A stretch of DNA of 64,000 nt from Clostridiales bacterium (lineage in GTDB: Bacteria; Bacillota; Clostridia; Saccharofermentanales; Saccharofermentanaceae), in assembly GCA_017964005.1 (NCBI GenBank), contig JAGCSR010000056.1:1-64000 (forward strand). The letters run 5' to 3'. Below the pieces are notes generated by a model. The model was not told the DNA's origin and did not search any database. It saw nothing but the letters and a program-made list of their open reading frames with translations. This document shows, one piece after another, positions 54,840 through 63,697 of this stretch (its first letter is position 1; every line of letters begins with the position of its first letter). The position numbers were made by a program, and so were the translations under genes.

Positions 54840-55376
54840 ATGAGCAGGTATTCAGGAACACAGACGGAGAAGAACCTTCAGGCGGCTTTCGCAGGCGAGT
54901 CCCAGGCAAGGAACAAGTATACATATTTTGCATCCGTAGCAAAGAAGGAAGGTTTCGAGCAGATCGCAGCCATCTTCCTCCATACTGCAGATAATGAGAA
55001 AGAGCACGCTAAGATGTGGTTCAAGGAACTTGAGGGCATCGGCGATACAAAGGCTAACCTCGCGGCAGCTGCTGACGGCGAGAACTTCGAGTGGACAGAT
55101 ATGTACGAAGGCTTTGCCAAGACAGCTGAGGAAGAAGGATTCAAGGATCTGGCCATCAAGTTCAGGCTCGTTGCAGCAATCGAGAAGCAGCATGAGGAGA
55201 GATACAGAGCTCTCATGAACAATGTTGAGACAGCAGCTGTATTCGAGAAGAGCGAAGTCAAGATCTGGGAATGCCGCAACTGCGGACATATCGTAGTCGG
55301 AACAAAGGCTCCTCAGATCTGCCCGGTATGCGCTCATCCTCAGAGCTTCTTCGAAGTAAGAGCTGAGAACTACTGA
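54840..55376 (+). CDS. rbr: Rubrerythrin
   Basis: 178 aa. Diiron four-helix bundle (about 1-140) with EKEHA and EKQHEERY ligands; C-terminal rubredoxin domain with CRNCG and CPVC. Peroxide reductase of anaerobes. GGGAGG ribosome site; its own promoter and terminator make it a single-gene unit. Confidence 0.95.
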   Translation: MSRYSGTQTEKNLQAAFAGESQARNKYTYFASVAKKEGFEQIAAIFLHTADNEKEHAKMWFKELEGIGDTKANLAAAADGENFEWTDMYEGFAKTAEEEGFKDLAIKFRLVAAIEKQHEERYRALMNNVETAAVFEKSEVKIWECRNCGHIVVGTKAPQICPVCAHPQSFFEVRAENY

Positions 55377-55397
55377 GTCCGAAAAAGGGTAATATAC

Positions 55398-55440
55398 AGG
55401 GGCTGTCTCGACAATGATCATCAGAGGCAGCCTCTTTTAG
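55398..55440 (+). terminator. Terminator after rubrerythrin
   Basis: 12-bp stem with two G-U pairs (55398-55409 with 55424-55435) and CTTTTAG. Stem nearly identical to the terminator at 26604-26642. Confidence 0.85.
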
Positions 55441-55486
55441 TCGGACCGGAATGATATGTGAATTGTAAATGAATGGGGGGGAATAG

Positions 55487-55951
55487 ATGTATAAGTCGAG
55501 AAGTAAAGTTTCCTGGTTTTATGTAATTTTAATGATCTTGTTTTTCGTAATTGGTTCCTTTTTGTTGCTCATAGGAGGTGTCACCTTCATGATCAATAAA
55601 CCTCTTACAGACAGTTGCACAGCCGTAACATATGGTGTGGTGGTAAGTGTTGATGTGGACAGAGATAGGATAGGTACGAGCAGAACTTGGAGAGCGCGTC
55701 GTTATGCTGCTAAAGTTGAGCCTGAAGACAGAAGTATCTTCTATAATAATTCTACGATTACCGGCGGCAGGACAGACCATTATTACCGTAAGGGTGAACG
55801 GGTTGAGATATATTACGATCCGTCCAATCCTTACACCTACTATATACAGTATGCGAATCCTGTCTCGGAAGGCGGATCTCTTCTTGCCTACGGTGCTTGC
55901 TTGATTGTTTTCGGTCTTGGTGCTTTAGTTATCAGCAAGATAAAAAGATGA
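55487..55951 (+). CDS. DUF3592-like membrane protein
   Basis: 154 aa. Two membrane helices (about 9-34 and 131-149) flank an extracytoplasmic beta domain with VTYGVVVSVDVDRDR and KGERVEIYYDPSNP, which is the DUF3592 pattern. Function unknown. GGGGGGG ribosome site 7 nt before ATG 55487. AT-richer than its neighbours. Confidence 0.75.
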   Translation: MYKSRSKVSWFYVILMILFFVIGSFLLLIGGVTFMINKPLTDSCTAVTYGVVVSVDVDRDRIGTSRTWRARRYAAKVEPEDRSIFYNNSTITGGRTDHYYRKGERVEIYYDPSNPYTYYIQYANPVSEGGSLLAYGACLIVFGLGALVISKIKR

Positions 55952-56047
55952 ATGTTTTTTCGAAGAACAGTTCTGTGTCAGAGCAGTTCTCCTGATCAGT
56001 TATAACGGTTATCCAAAAGGATTTATTCTGTTGTTTTCAAAAAACTG

Positions 56048-56112
56048 TTGACAAGTGAAAAAGAGATGATAAAATAACTTACATAAACAAAACCTACCAA
56101 ACCGATAGGTTT
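56048..56112 (+). promoter_or_regulatory. cysK promoter with inverted repeat
   Basis: TTGACA (56048-56053), 16-nt spacer, TAAAAT (56070-56075); transcript start near 56082. Inverted repeat AAACCTA-9-TAGGTTT (56090-56112) follows at about +8, a possible Rrf2-type operator. Confidence 0.65.
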
Positions 56113-56143
56113 GTGGGAATTACAAAGAAAGAAGGAAATTACA

Positions 56144-57076
56144 ATGGCATACTTTGAATCGATCACAGAATTAGTAGGAAAGACCCCCATCGTTAAGCCC
56201 GTTAACTACAACAAGAAGAACTCTCCCGACGCTAACATCTTCGTTAAGCTCGAATACTTAAATCCCGCAGGATCCGTCAAGGACCGTATCGCCAAAGCAA
56301 TGATAGAGGATGCGGAGGAGAGGGGACTTCTCAAGGAAGGTTCTGTTATAATTGAGCCCACCAGCGGCAACACAGGTATCGGACTTTCCGCTATCGCAGC
56401 TGCCAAGGGCTACAGGATCATCATCACGATGCCCGAGACCATGAGCGTTGAGAGAAGAAATCTCATGAAGGCATACGGCGCTGAACTCGTACTTACCGAC
56501 GGCACCAAGGGCATGAAGGGCGCTATCGCAAAGGCCGAAGAACTGGCAAAAGAGATTCCGGATTCATTCATCCCCGGCCAGTTCGTTAACCCTGCAAACC
56601 CGGCTATCCATAAGGCAACCACAGGTCCCGAGATCTGGGAAGACCTGGACGGCAAGGTTGATATCTTTGTCGCAGGTGTAGGTACCGGCGGAACCATTAC
56701 CGGTACAGGTGAATTCTTAAAGGCCAAGAACCCCGATGTAAAGGTCGTAGCCGTAGAGCCTGCAGGATCTCCCGTACTTTCCAAGGGAGAGTCAGGCGCC
56801 CACAAGATCCAGGGCATCGGCGCAGGATTCGTACCTGATACATTGAACACGGATGTTTACGATGAGATAATCGCAGTGGAAAACGAAGATGCCTTCAAGA
56901 CAGGCAAGGCTATCGCAAGAACGGACGGAATACTTGTAGGTATCTCTTCCGGTGCGGCACTTTGGGCAGCAACCGAGCTTGCCAAGAGACCCGAGAATGC
57001 CGGCAAGAATATCGTAGTACTCCTTCCTGATACGGGAGACAGATATCTGTCCACACCTTTGTTTGCAGATAACTGA
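56144..57076 (+). CDS. cysK: Cysteine synthase (O-acetylserine sulfhydrylase)
   Basis: 310 aa PLP fold type II. PLP-Lys K46 in [15 protein letters not shown], and the GTGGTITG phosphate loop. Makes cysteine from O-acetylserine and sulfide. ATG 56144 has GAAGGA upstream; a longer frame from 56111 crosses the operator region and is rejected. Confidence 0.95.
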   Translation: MAYFESITELVGKTPIVKPVNYNKKNSPDANIFVKLEYLNPAGSVKDRIAKAMIEDAEERGLLKEGSVIIEPTSGNTGIGLSAIAAAKGYRIIITMPETMSVERRNLMKAYGAELVLTDGTKGMKGAIAKAEELAKEIPDSFIPGQFVNPANPAIHKATTGPEIWEDLDGKVDIFVAGVGTGGTITGTGEFLKAKNPDVKVVAVEPAGSPVLSKGESGAHKIQGIGAGFVPDTLNTDVYDEIIAVENEDAFKTGKAIARTDGILVGISSGAALWAATELAKRPENAGKNIVVLLPDTGDRYLSTPLFADN

Positions 57077-57083
57077 TATATAA

Positions 57084-58022
57084 TCACATAACTCCTAAAA
57101 GAAGCGACAGGGCAGGGATTGTCAGGATGCACAGGAGCGTACTGAGAAGTATGCAATTGGCGGACAGTTCCTGCTCTTTGCCGTGGATCTCTGCCATGCT
57201 CAGGATAACGGACGCGCAGGGAACGGCGCTCAATATGAACAGACTTGCCTTAAATGACATGGGTACAGGCAGGAAGAAAGCGGCCAGGAACGCAAGGAGC
57301 GGGAAGATGATGAGCTTGCCCAGACAGATAAGATAAACAAAAGGCTGGGTAAAGAGAGTCTTGAATCTGATGGTCGACAGGCGGATCCCGATGATGAACA
57401 TGCAAAGAGGTGTTGTCATTTTCCCGAGAAGGTCGATGGCATCCATGAACTGCGTGGGGATATATTGTCTTGCGCCGATGACAAACAGAGGGATCGCTCC
57501 GAGGACAGACAGGGTCACGGGGTTTAGCACCGCGGTCTTTACCGATATGTATTTACGGTCTTGTGTAAGACAATAGACCGCGAAAGTGAATACGAGGATG
57601 TTCATCGACAGGATGTAGATTGAAGAATAGCAGGCGACTTCCGGGTTATCCGGAAGCAGAGCCTTGATCAGGGGCATTCCGAAGAATCCGCAGTTGCCGA
57701 GGGTCGACGCGGTTGCCAGCATCCTGTATTTACTGATGTGGAACTTTTTTCTGAGTATAAGCCATATCCCCAGCATGACCAGGACCTGGAACGCGAAGGA
57801 TACAACGAAGAACAATGCCATATTGACTGCAGTCTCCCGTGAATAATCCATCGACAGGAACGCAGAGACGATCATGGCGGGGGACAGCACATATATGAGG
57901 ATTGCAGCCATCGTCGGAAGATGGTCTGCAACAGCTTTCTTCATCTTCCCGAGAACAAAGCCCGGGAGCATATAGAGAAGGGCTGTGAGAACACTTGCAA
58001 AAGCGATGGTAAAAGCGGTCAT
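57084..58022 (-). CDS. AEC-family (auxin efflux carrier-like) transporter
   Basis: 312 aa with about ten membrane helices in two bundles; family motifs STLGNCGFFGMPL and LSAVPCASVILSMAE. AEC carriers move organic acids such as malate or lactate. It lies 3 nt downstream of the D-2-hydroxyacid dehydrogenase gene on the same strand, suggesting that the enzyme's substrate or product is transported. Converges on cysK with a 7-nt gap and no clear terminator. Confidence 0.87.
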   Translation of the reverse strand: MTAFTIAFASVLTALLYMLPGFVLGKMKKAVADHLPTMAAILIYVLSPAMIVSAFLSMDYSRETAVNMALFFVVSFAFQVLVMLGIWLILRKKFHISKYRMLATASTLGNCGFFGMPLIKALLPDNPEVACYSSIYILSMNILVFTFAVYCLTQDRKYISVKTAVLNPVTLSVLGAIPLFVIGARQYIPTQFMDAIDLLGKMTTPLCMFIIGIRLSTIRFKTLFTQPFVYLICLGKLIIFPLLAFLAAFFLPVPMSFKASLFILSAVPCASVILSMAEIHGKEQELSANCILLSTLLCILTIPALSLLLGVM

Positions 58023-58025
58023 GTA

Positions 58026-58988
58026 TCAATAGCCTTTCGTTCTGTCAACGAGGTTCGTAAGGGGCTTGCCTTCCATGTAGTTCTTAAGGTTATTGCAGAA
58101 CATATCCACATTCTTGTTCAGCGTGTGCTCCAAAGTGAGGTTGCCTGCGACATGGGGGGTTATAAGGAGATTTTTTGTCTTCCAGAGGCGGCTTGATCCC
58201 GGGAGCGGTTCTGTCCCGAAAACATCAAGGGCGGCTCCGGCAAGATGCCCGGATTCCAGCGCGTCCGCCAAGGCGTCTTCATCGATGGCTGAGCCTCTGC
58301 CCACATTAACGACGAAAGAGCCTTCGGGAAGGCGTGCGATCCTGTCCTTTGACAGTATGTTCCGGGTCTCGGGTGTGCCGGGAAGGCTCATGGCAAGAAG
58401 GTCGGTGCAGGGAAGGACAGAGTCGAGATCTTCTGTTTTCAAGACCTTGTCGTAGACCGGATCTGTATTGATCCCGCTCCTGGATATCCCTGTTACGGAA
58501 GCAGGCTCGAAAGCCTTGACCCTTTTGGCGAAACTTGTCCCGATGTCCCCTGTGCCCAGTACGGTAATGCGGCTGTCCTTTAATGACCTTTGGGGTCTTT
58601 GCGGTCCCCAGATCCCGCCAAGGGATTCTTCGTAAACATCCGTCAGATTCCTCATCATCATGAGGGATACGGCTATCATGTGCTCTGCTATAGTAACTCC
58701 GTATGCGCCGGAAGAATTAGTCAGGATGCAGTCCTTGTTGGCAAAGGAGTCCGGCTTCATGAGAGCGTCGCATCCTGCGTAAGGGATGCAAAGCCACTTA
58801 AGGTTCTTATTCGTTCTTGCGGTGTCTAAGCCGTAACCGTACATTATTTCCGCCTCGGCAAGATCTTCGGGAATATCCTTTTCTTCTTCGGTGAAAAACA
58901 CTTCGGCACCCAGGCCTTTGGCCGTATCTTCGATCTTCTGCCTGTGTTCGGGCTTCAGCATCTTATTCAATACGATTATCTTTATCAT
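58026..58988 (-). CDS. D-2-hydroxyacid dehydrogenase family protein
   Basis: 320 aa. NAD-binding VLGTGDIGTSFAKR (about 144-157), catalytic Arg in NVGRGSAID, Glu in the FGTEPLP segment and His in TPHVAGN. Reduces a 2-keto acid or oxidises a D-hydroxyacid; substrate not predictable. Ribosome site AAAGGA upstream of ATG 58988. Confidence 0.9.
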   Translation of the reverse strand: MIKIIVLNKMLKPEHRQKIEDTAKGLGAEVFFTEEEKDIPEDLAEAEIMYGYGLDTARTNKNLKWLCIPYAGCDALMKPDSFANKDCILTNSSGAYGVTIAEHMIAVSLMMMRNLTDVYEESLGGIWGPQRPQRSLKDSRITVLGTGDIGTSFAKRVKAFEPASVTGISRSGINTDPVYDKVLKTEDLDSVLPCTDLLAMSLPGTPETRNILSKDRIARLPEGSFVVNVGRGSAIDEDALADALESGHLAGAALDVFGTEPLPGSSRLWKTKNLLITPHVAGNLTLEHTLNKNVDMFCNNLKNYMEGKPLTNLVDRTKGY

Positions 58989-59183
58989 CTTGTGCTCGAT
59001 CCTTTGTTTTTGTTTTCCTATGATATCATCTGTCCGATATTTTACTACCCGTTTATTGAAGAAGATTTATCATAATCCTGCCTTATTTACTCCATATTTT
59101 AATAAAGGATAGAATTATTCTGTAAAAGTAATATAATAGTAAAACCGCGATTACGGGCGGAATTTTCGACGGGGGAGCTGCAG

Positions 59184-60587
59184 TTGGACCGTAAGCCGAG
59201 TTCAAGGATCAAGCATATCGACTTCATCATAATCGATCTTCTTGCATTGGAAGTATCGTTCCTTGCGGCATACTTCTTAAGATTTTCGAACGACTTTGAC
59301 ACGCCCGCCAATTATACCCAGCTCAATATCTACGCTCTTCTGATATATCTGATCATCATCTTCCTGGTGCCTTTCCACAGCGGGATCTTAAAGAGGGGAC
59401 ACTTTACCGAATTCTATATGGTTTTGTTCCAGGATATTGCGGAATTTGCAGCCATCATCCTCCTGCTGTTCGCTTTGCAGACCATACAGATCCACTCGAG
59501 GATCTTTGTGGGAACTTTCTTCCTCCTGAATCTCGTCTTGCAGTTTATCGCAAGGTTTGTCTGGAAGAAGGTGGTTTTGCGCAGGATGAGCAGGTCCGGC
59601 AACAAGATACATGTCCTGATAGTCACATACCGGGAGAATGCCCAGTTCATGGTGGATAATCTTACCGGAGGGAAGCTCGATATATACCAGGTTGACAGGA
59701 TAATGCTCCTGGATAAGGATACCCGGTACACGCCGATCAACGGGATCAAGGTTGTCTACCGCAACGATATCGCCGAACTCCTCAGGACCCACATCGTTGA
59801 TGAAGTATTCATAGGTTCCAAGTCCCGCGAGATACGTGACACAGGACGTCTTATATCCTGGTTCCTGTCTATGGGTATCGCAGTCCATGTCATGAGTGAT
59901 ATCTTCATCAATGAAGTTCCGAACATGACCGTCGATAAGATCGGGAACATGACGTTCATCAGTTCCACCATGACGCCTATTACTCCGGAACAGAAAGCGA
60001 TGAAGAGGGCTTTCGATATCTTCGTATCCATCATAGGACTTATCCTGACGGGGATCTTCTTTATCATCTTCGCCCCCATCATCCTCATTCAGTCACCGGG
60101 ACCTATCTTCTTCAAGCAGACCAGAGTCGGTCTCAATGGCCGTAAGTTCACCTTGTATAAGTTCAGGTCTATGGAAGTGGGAGCTGATGAGAAAAAGGGC
60201 GAGCTTCTCAAGGACAACGAAGTAAAGGGACAGATGTTCAAGATCCACGATGACCCGAGGATCATTCCCATCGGAAGGTTCTTAAGGAAGACCAGCATAG
60301 ATGAATTCCCTCAGTTCCTCAATATCCTCAAAGGCGATATGAGTCTTGTGGGAACCAGACCTCCGACGCTGGACGAATATGCGCATTACAGACCCGATCA
60401 TATGAGCAGGCTTGCAATGAAGCCAGGGCTTACCGGGATGTGGCAGATCTCCGGAAGATCCGAGATCAAGGACTTTGAAGAAGTCTGTGAATTGGACAGA
60501 TACTATATCTCCAACTTCAGCATTCCCATGGATATGGAGATCATAATAAAGACCATTAAGGTCCTGCTTACGAGAAAAGGCGTATAA
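59184..60587 (+). CDS. Polyprenyl-phosphate sugar-1-phosphate transferase (WbaP/CpsE type)
   Basis: 467 aa. N-terminal four-helix membrane region (about 10-140), CoA-binding-like domain (about 140-255), another helix (about 275-300), then the catalytic domain: KRAFDIFVSIIGLI, FFKQTRVGLNGRKFTLYKFRSM, RKTSIDEFPQFLNILKGDMSLVG (given in part) and KPGLTGMWQISGR. Starts glycan assembly on undecaprenyl phosphate. Start TTG 59184 with GGGGGAG upstream; TATAAT at 59132 is a likely -10. Confidence 0.92.
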   Translation: MDRKPSSRIKHIDFIIIDLLALEVSFLAAYFLRFSNDFDTPANYTQLNIYALLIYLIIIFLVPFHSGILKRGHFTEFYMVLFQDIAEFAAIILLLFALQTIQIHSRIFVGTFFLLNLVLQFIARFVWKKVVLRRMSRSGNKIHVLIVTYRENAQFMVDNLTGGKLDIYQVDRIMLLDKDTRYTPINGIKVVYRNDIAELLRTHIVDEVFIGSKSREIRDTGRLISWFLSMGIAVHVMSDIFINEVPNMTVDKIGNMTFISSTMTPITPEQKAMKRAFDIFVSIIGLILTGIFFIIFAPIILIQSPGPIFFKQTRVGLNGRKFTLYKFRSMEVGADEKKGELLKDNEVKGQMFKIHDDPRIIPIGRFLRKTSIDEFPQFLNILKGDMSLVGTRPPTLDEYAHYRPDHMSRLAMKPGLTGMWQISGRSEIKDFEEVCELDRYYISNFSIPMDMEIIIKTIKVLLTRKGV

Positions 60588-60589
60588 GA

Positions 60590-61030
60590 TCAGATGACGT
60601 AATCGTCGCCGGCACCTTCCGCCTGATTGATGATGTCGGTAATGGTAATCCCCTCAAGATATTCATTTATAACTTTGGACAGTCCCTTCCAGACGGGAAG
60701 AGTCGGACAGTCTGCCGTGCGGTTGCAGAAAGATTCGGGATCGCCGGATTCGAGACACGCAACAGGTTCCAGGCTTCCTTCCGTAAGCTTTAAGATATCG
60801 GCTGCTGTTATGTCGTCAGGACTTTTGGCCAGACGGTATCCTCCGCCGAATCCACGCTCGGTAATAAGGATCCCGCCCTTATTGAGCAGGGGGACAATCT
60901 GCTCAAGATATTTCTTGGATATATCCTGTCTGTCTGCAAGGGTCTGTAAAGTTGTAAGCCCGTCTTTATCGTGCCTTGCAAGATCGATTATTATCCTCAG
61001 CGCATAACGGCCCTTTGTAGATATCTTCAT
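60590..61030 (-). CDS. Rrf2/IscR-family transcriptional regulator
   Basis: 146 aa. Winged helix (KISTKGRYALRIIIDLARH, ISKKYLEQIVPLLNKGG, GGGYRLAKSP) and C92, C102, C108 as potential Fe-S ligands, spaced as in IscR. Candidate controller of iron-sulfur or cysteine genes, perhaps cysK in this window. Only 2 nt separate its stop from that of the convergent transferase gene. AAGGAAG ribosome site. Confidence 0.92.
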   Translation of the reverse strand: MKISTKGRYALRIIIDLARHDKDGLTTLQTLADRQDISKKYLEQIVPLLNKGGILITERGFGGGYRLAKSPDDITAADILKLTEGSLEPVACLESGDPESFCNRTADCPTLPVWKGLSKVINEYLEGITITDIINQAEGAGDDYVI

Positions 61031-61047
61031 AGCCCCGTTCTTCCTTG

Positions 61048-61077
61048 TTGAATATTTTTTTACATTACGATTATAAT
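61048..61077 (+). promoter_or_regulatory. Promoter of the 61084 gene
   Basis: TTGAAT (61048-61053), 18-nt spacer, TATAAT (61072-61077), only 6 nt before ATG 61084: predicted leaderless transcript. The same AT-rich stretch probably also serves the divergent Rrf2 gene. Confidence 0.6.
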
Positions 61078-61083
61078 ACTAAC

Positions 61084-62661
61084 ATGAAAGAAGTTACATC
61101 CTTAAATGAGAAAAACAGAACAAATCCTTTGGCAGGGAACATAAGCTTGAGCTATAAGATCCTGGCTTCGGCCGTATTGGTCTGGCTTGCTGTTCCGGTC
61201 ATAGTATTCTGCGCAGGGTACTTAAAGATCATTCCCGCGGTTATCTTCTCTTTGGTGTTTGCCGGCGTTGTCTTTTTCGCGGCAAGAGGTATGGATGACA
61301 CAAGATTTGAGATACCCGTAAGATATGTCATTGCGTTTGCCGTTGCTGCCGTTCTTGTAAGCATTCTGATGGGTGTCGGGGAATATATCTGTTCTCTGCA
61401 GGATCACTCTTACAGAAGGGCGATCTTAAACGATCTTGTAAACTATAAGTGGCCCGTGATATACGATATGTCCACCCAGCAAAATCCCGATGTCATCAAC
61501 ATCACCGGAAGTTCCGGGAAAGCGGCATTCTGCTATTACTTTGTTTACTGGATGCCGGCAGCTGCCATAGGGAAACTTTGCGGGGGAAGCATAGCTGCAG
61601 CTAATGCCGCTCTCCTCATATGGACTTCAATAGGCGTATTCCTGACATTTACCGCAATGTCGGTTTACTCGAAGAAAGCTTCGATGTTCTCAGTCTTCTT
61701 CTATCTGTTCTTCGGAGGCCTTGACCTGATCCCGTTCATCATCCATGAGATCAACTCTTATTCCGACTGGCTCTGGCTCGAAGGGTGGGTCCCTCACATG
61801 AGCTATATCTGTAACTTCGTAAACTTAGGCAATGTCTTCCATCAGGCGGTTCCCTGTTATCTTATCTGTGCCATGCTCCTTATCAGCCGCCGCCCCAAGG
61901 CTCTGGGTCTGGGGTGCGGGATACTGTTCTGCTATTCACCCTGGGCAGTCATCGGGATACTGCCGGTAACCATAGCCAAGATCTTCGATAAGGAGAACCG
62001 CAAAGCAGGGCTTAAGTCATTGGTAAAGGATATCCTGTCTCCTGTTAACATCATCTCCGTCATAGCGATACTGTTTGTGTTCGTGCCGTTCTATATGTCG
62101 ACATCCGGGCTTTCTCAGGAGAAGGGTCTTACGGCTTCATTCTATGACAGTATTCCCAAGTTTATCCTCTGCTATCTGGCATTGATCCTTTTGGAGGTCG
62201 TTCCTGCGGCGGCGATCGTGTTCGCAAGAAGGAAGAAGGATATCGTATTTATCGTATCCGCTGCGACTCTTGGGGTAATACCCCTGATCAAGATCTCCTA
62301 TCAGAATGATTTTGCAATGAGGGCTTCCATGCCGGCATTGTTTGTTCTGGCGGTCATGGTCTATGAACTGACGGTCAGGGTTTTCGAGCAGGATAAGGAA
62401 AACAATGCCAACAAGGTCAAAGGAAAGACTTCAGATAAGATAAAGATACTGGCTGCCACATTGCTCATAATCGCGATGTCGTTCCCTTCGGCCTTTGAGA
62501 TATTCGTTGTAACAGGATCCACTTTGACAGGGGATAAAGGCCCGCAGGAAGTAATAGGATCATTCGGCAACATAAGATCGGCCGAGCTTGCGCCCAACAT
62601 CAAAGAACAGTTCTATGTGGAAGATTATGAAGACAAGTTCTTCTTCAAGTATCTTGCTTAA
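61084..62661 (+). CDS. Polytopic membrane protein, probable envelope glycan gene
   Basis: 525 aa from ATG 61084; the frame opens earlier (61045), but MLNIFLHYDYNTN would be encoded by the promoter itself. About 11-12 membrane helices and an extracytoplasmic loop (about 100-140, YKWPVIYDMSTQQNPDVINITG) that recalls GT-C-type integral membrane glycosyltransferases. No conserved motif proves activity. The last 17 nt overlap the end of the opposite-strand GT2 gene. Confidence 0.7.
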   Translation: MKEVTSLNEKNRTNPLAGNISLSYKILASAVLVWLAVPVIVFCAGYLKIIPAVIFSLVFAGVVFFAARGMDDTRFEIPVRYVIAFAVAAVLVSILMGVGEYICSLQDHSYRRAILNDLVNYKWPVIYDMSTQQNPDVINITGSSGKAAFCYYFVYWMPAAAIGKLCGGSIAAANAALLIWTSIGVFLTFTAMSVYSKKASMFSVFFYLFFGGLDLIPFIIHEINSYSDWLWLEGWVPHMSYICNFVNLGNVFHQAVPCYLICAMLLISRRPKALGLGCGILFCYSPWAVIGILPVTIAKIFDKENRKAGLKSLVKDILSPVNIISVIAILFVFVPFYMSTSGLSQEKGLTASFYDSIPKFILCYLALILLEVVPAAAIVFARRKKDIVFIVSAATLGVIPLIKISYQNDFAMRASMPALFVLAVMVYELTVRVFEQDKENNANKVKGKTSDKIKILAATLLIIAMSFPSAFEIFVVTGSTLTGDKGPQEVIGSFGNIRSAELAPNIKEQFYVEDYEDKFFFKYLA

Positions 62662-63595
62662 GGTTGTCTTCTGATTTGATATAGATCGGACGGGCCTTGG
62701 TCTCGACATAGATCCTTCCGATATATTCACCGATAAGTCCCAAAGCCATCAGCACGAGTCCGCCGATGAAGAGGATGAAGCACAGTAATGACGGGTAACC
62801 TGCATTGACTGTCCAGATCCTTCCGATTATAGCTTTTATGAAATAGTAGAGCATATATCCGAAGGCTCCTAGAGCCAATGCCATGCCGGTATAAGTCGCG
62901 ACCCTCAAAGGAGCGATGGTGAATGCGACGATCCCGTCCACCGCATATTTGAACAGCTTCCAGAAACTCCACTTGGTCTCGCCTGCGACCCGTTCCACAT
63001 TCTCGTGCTCGACCCATTTGGTCCGGAAACCAACCCAGGCAAAGATACCCTTGGAGAAACGCTGGCGCTCTCCCATGGAAAGGATCGCATCGACGACCGG
63101 ACGCCTCATGAGGCGGAAGTCCCTGGCGCCGTCCGCGATCTCCACATCGCACATCTTGTTGATGAGCTTATAGAACATCCTTGCAAAGAAAGACCTGATC
63201 TTAGGCTCGCCCTTGCGGGTGACCCTTCTTGCGGCGATGATGTCGCATTCGCCGGAATCCAAAGACCTGATCATGTCGGGGATAAGGGAAGGGGGATCCT
63301 GCATATCCGCGTCGAGGATCGCGATATATTCGCCACGGGCGGCTTCCATCCCGGCATACATAGCGGCTTCCTTGCCGAAGTTACGGGAGAAGAATACATA
63401 TCTGACATCTTTATCCGATGAAGCCAGGTCCTTTATGACCTTGGAGGTGTTGTCGCGGGATCCGTCGTTTACGAAAATGAATTCGAAAGTATTGCCGAAG
63501 GCCAGTTCGGACGAGCGGACATCGCAAAGAGCTTCATACAAAAAGGGAAGAGCCGCTTCTTCGTTATAACACGGTATGACCAGGCTTATGAGCAT
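62645..63595 (-). CDS. GT2 glycosyltransferase, GtrB/dolichol-phosphate-sugar synthase-like
   Basis: 316 aa. GT-A domain: SLVIPCYNEEAALP, FVNDGSRDNT, and metal-binding DADMQDPP; then two C-terminal membrane helices (about 228-252 and 268-292). This class loads a sugar onto undecaprenyl phosphate on the inner face for use by GT-C or YfhO-like enzymes outside, and a YfhO-like gene is divergent from it. ATG 63595 is preceded on the minus strand by AAGGAGGGG. Confidence 0.93.
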   Translation of the reverse strand: MLISLVIPCYNEEAALPFLYEALCDVRSSELAFGNTFEFIFVNDGSRDNTSKVIKDLASSDKDVRYVFFSRNFGKEAAMYAGMEAARGEYIAILDADMQDPPSLIPDMIRSLDSGECDIIAARRVTRKGEPKIRSFFARMFYKLINKMCDVEIADGARDFRLMRRPVVDAILSMGERQRFSKGIFAWVGFRTKWVEHENVERVAGETKWSFWKLFKYAVDGIVAFTIAPLRVATYTGMALALGAFGYMLYYFIKAIIGRIWTVNAGYPSLLCFILFIGGLVLMALGLIGEYIGRIYVETKARPIYIKSEDNLKQDT

Positions 63596-63697
63596 ATTAA
63601 ATCCGACCCCTCCTTTGATTGAAAGATATGCGATAATTCATTATAATCAAAAAACAGCAGGAATTGTATTAAAAACTGATAACGAGGAACTGGTCGG

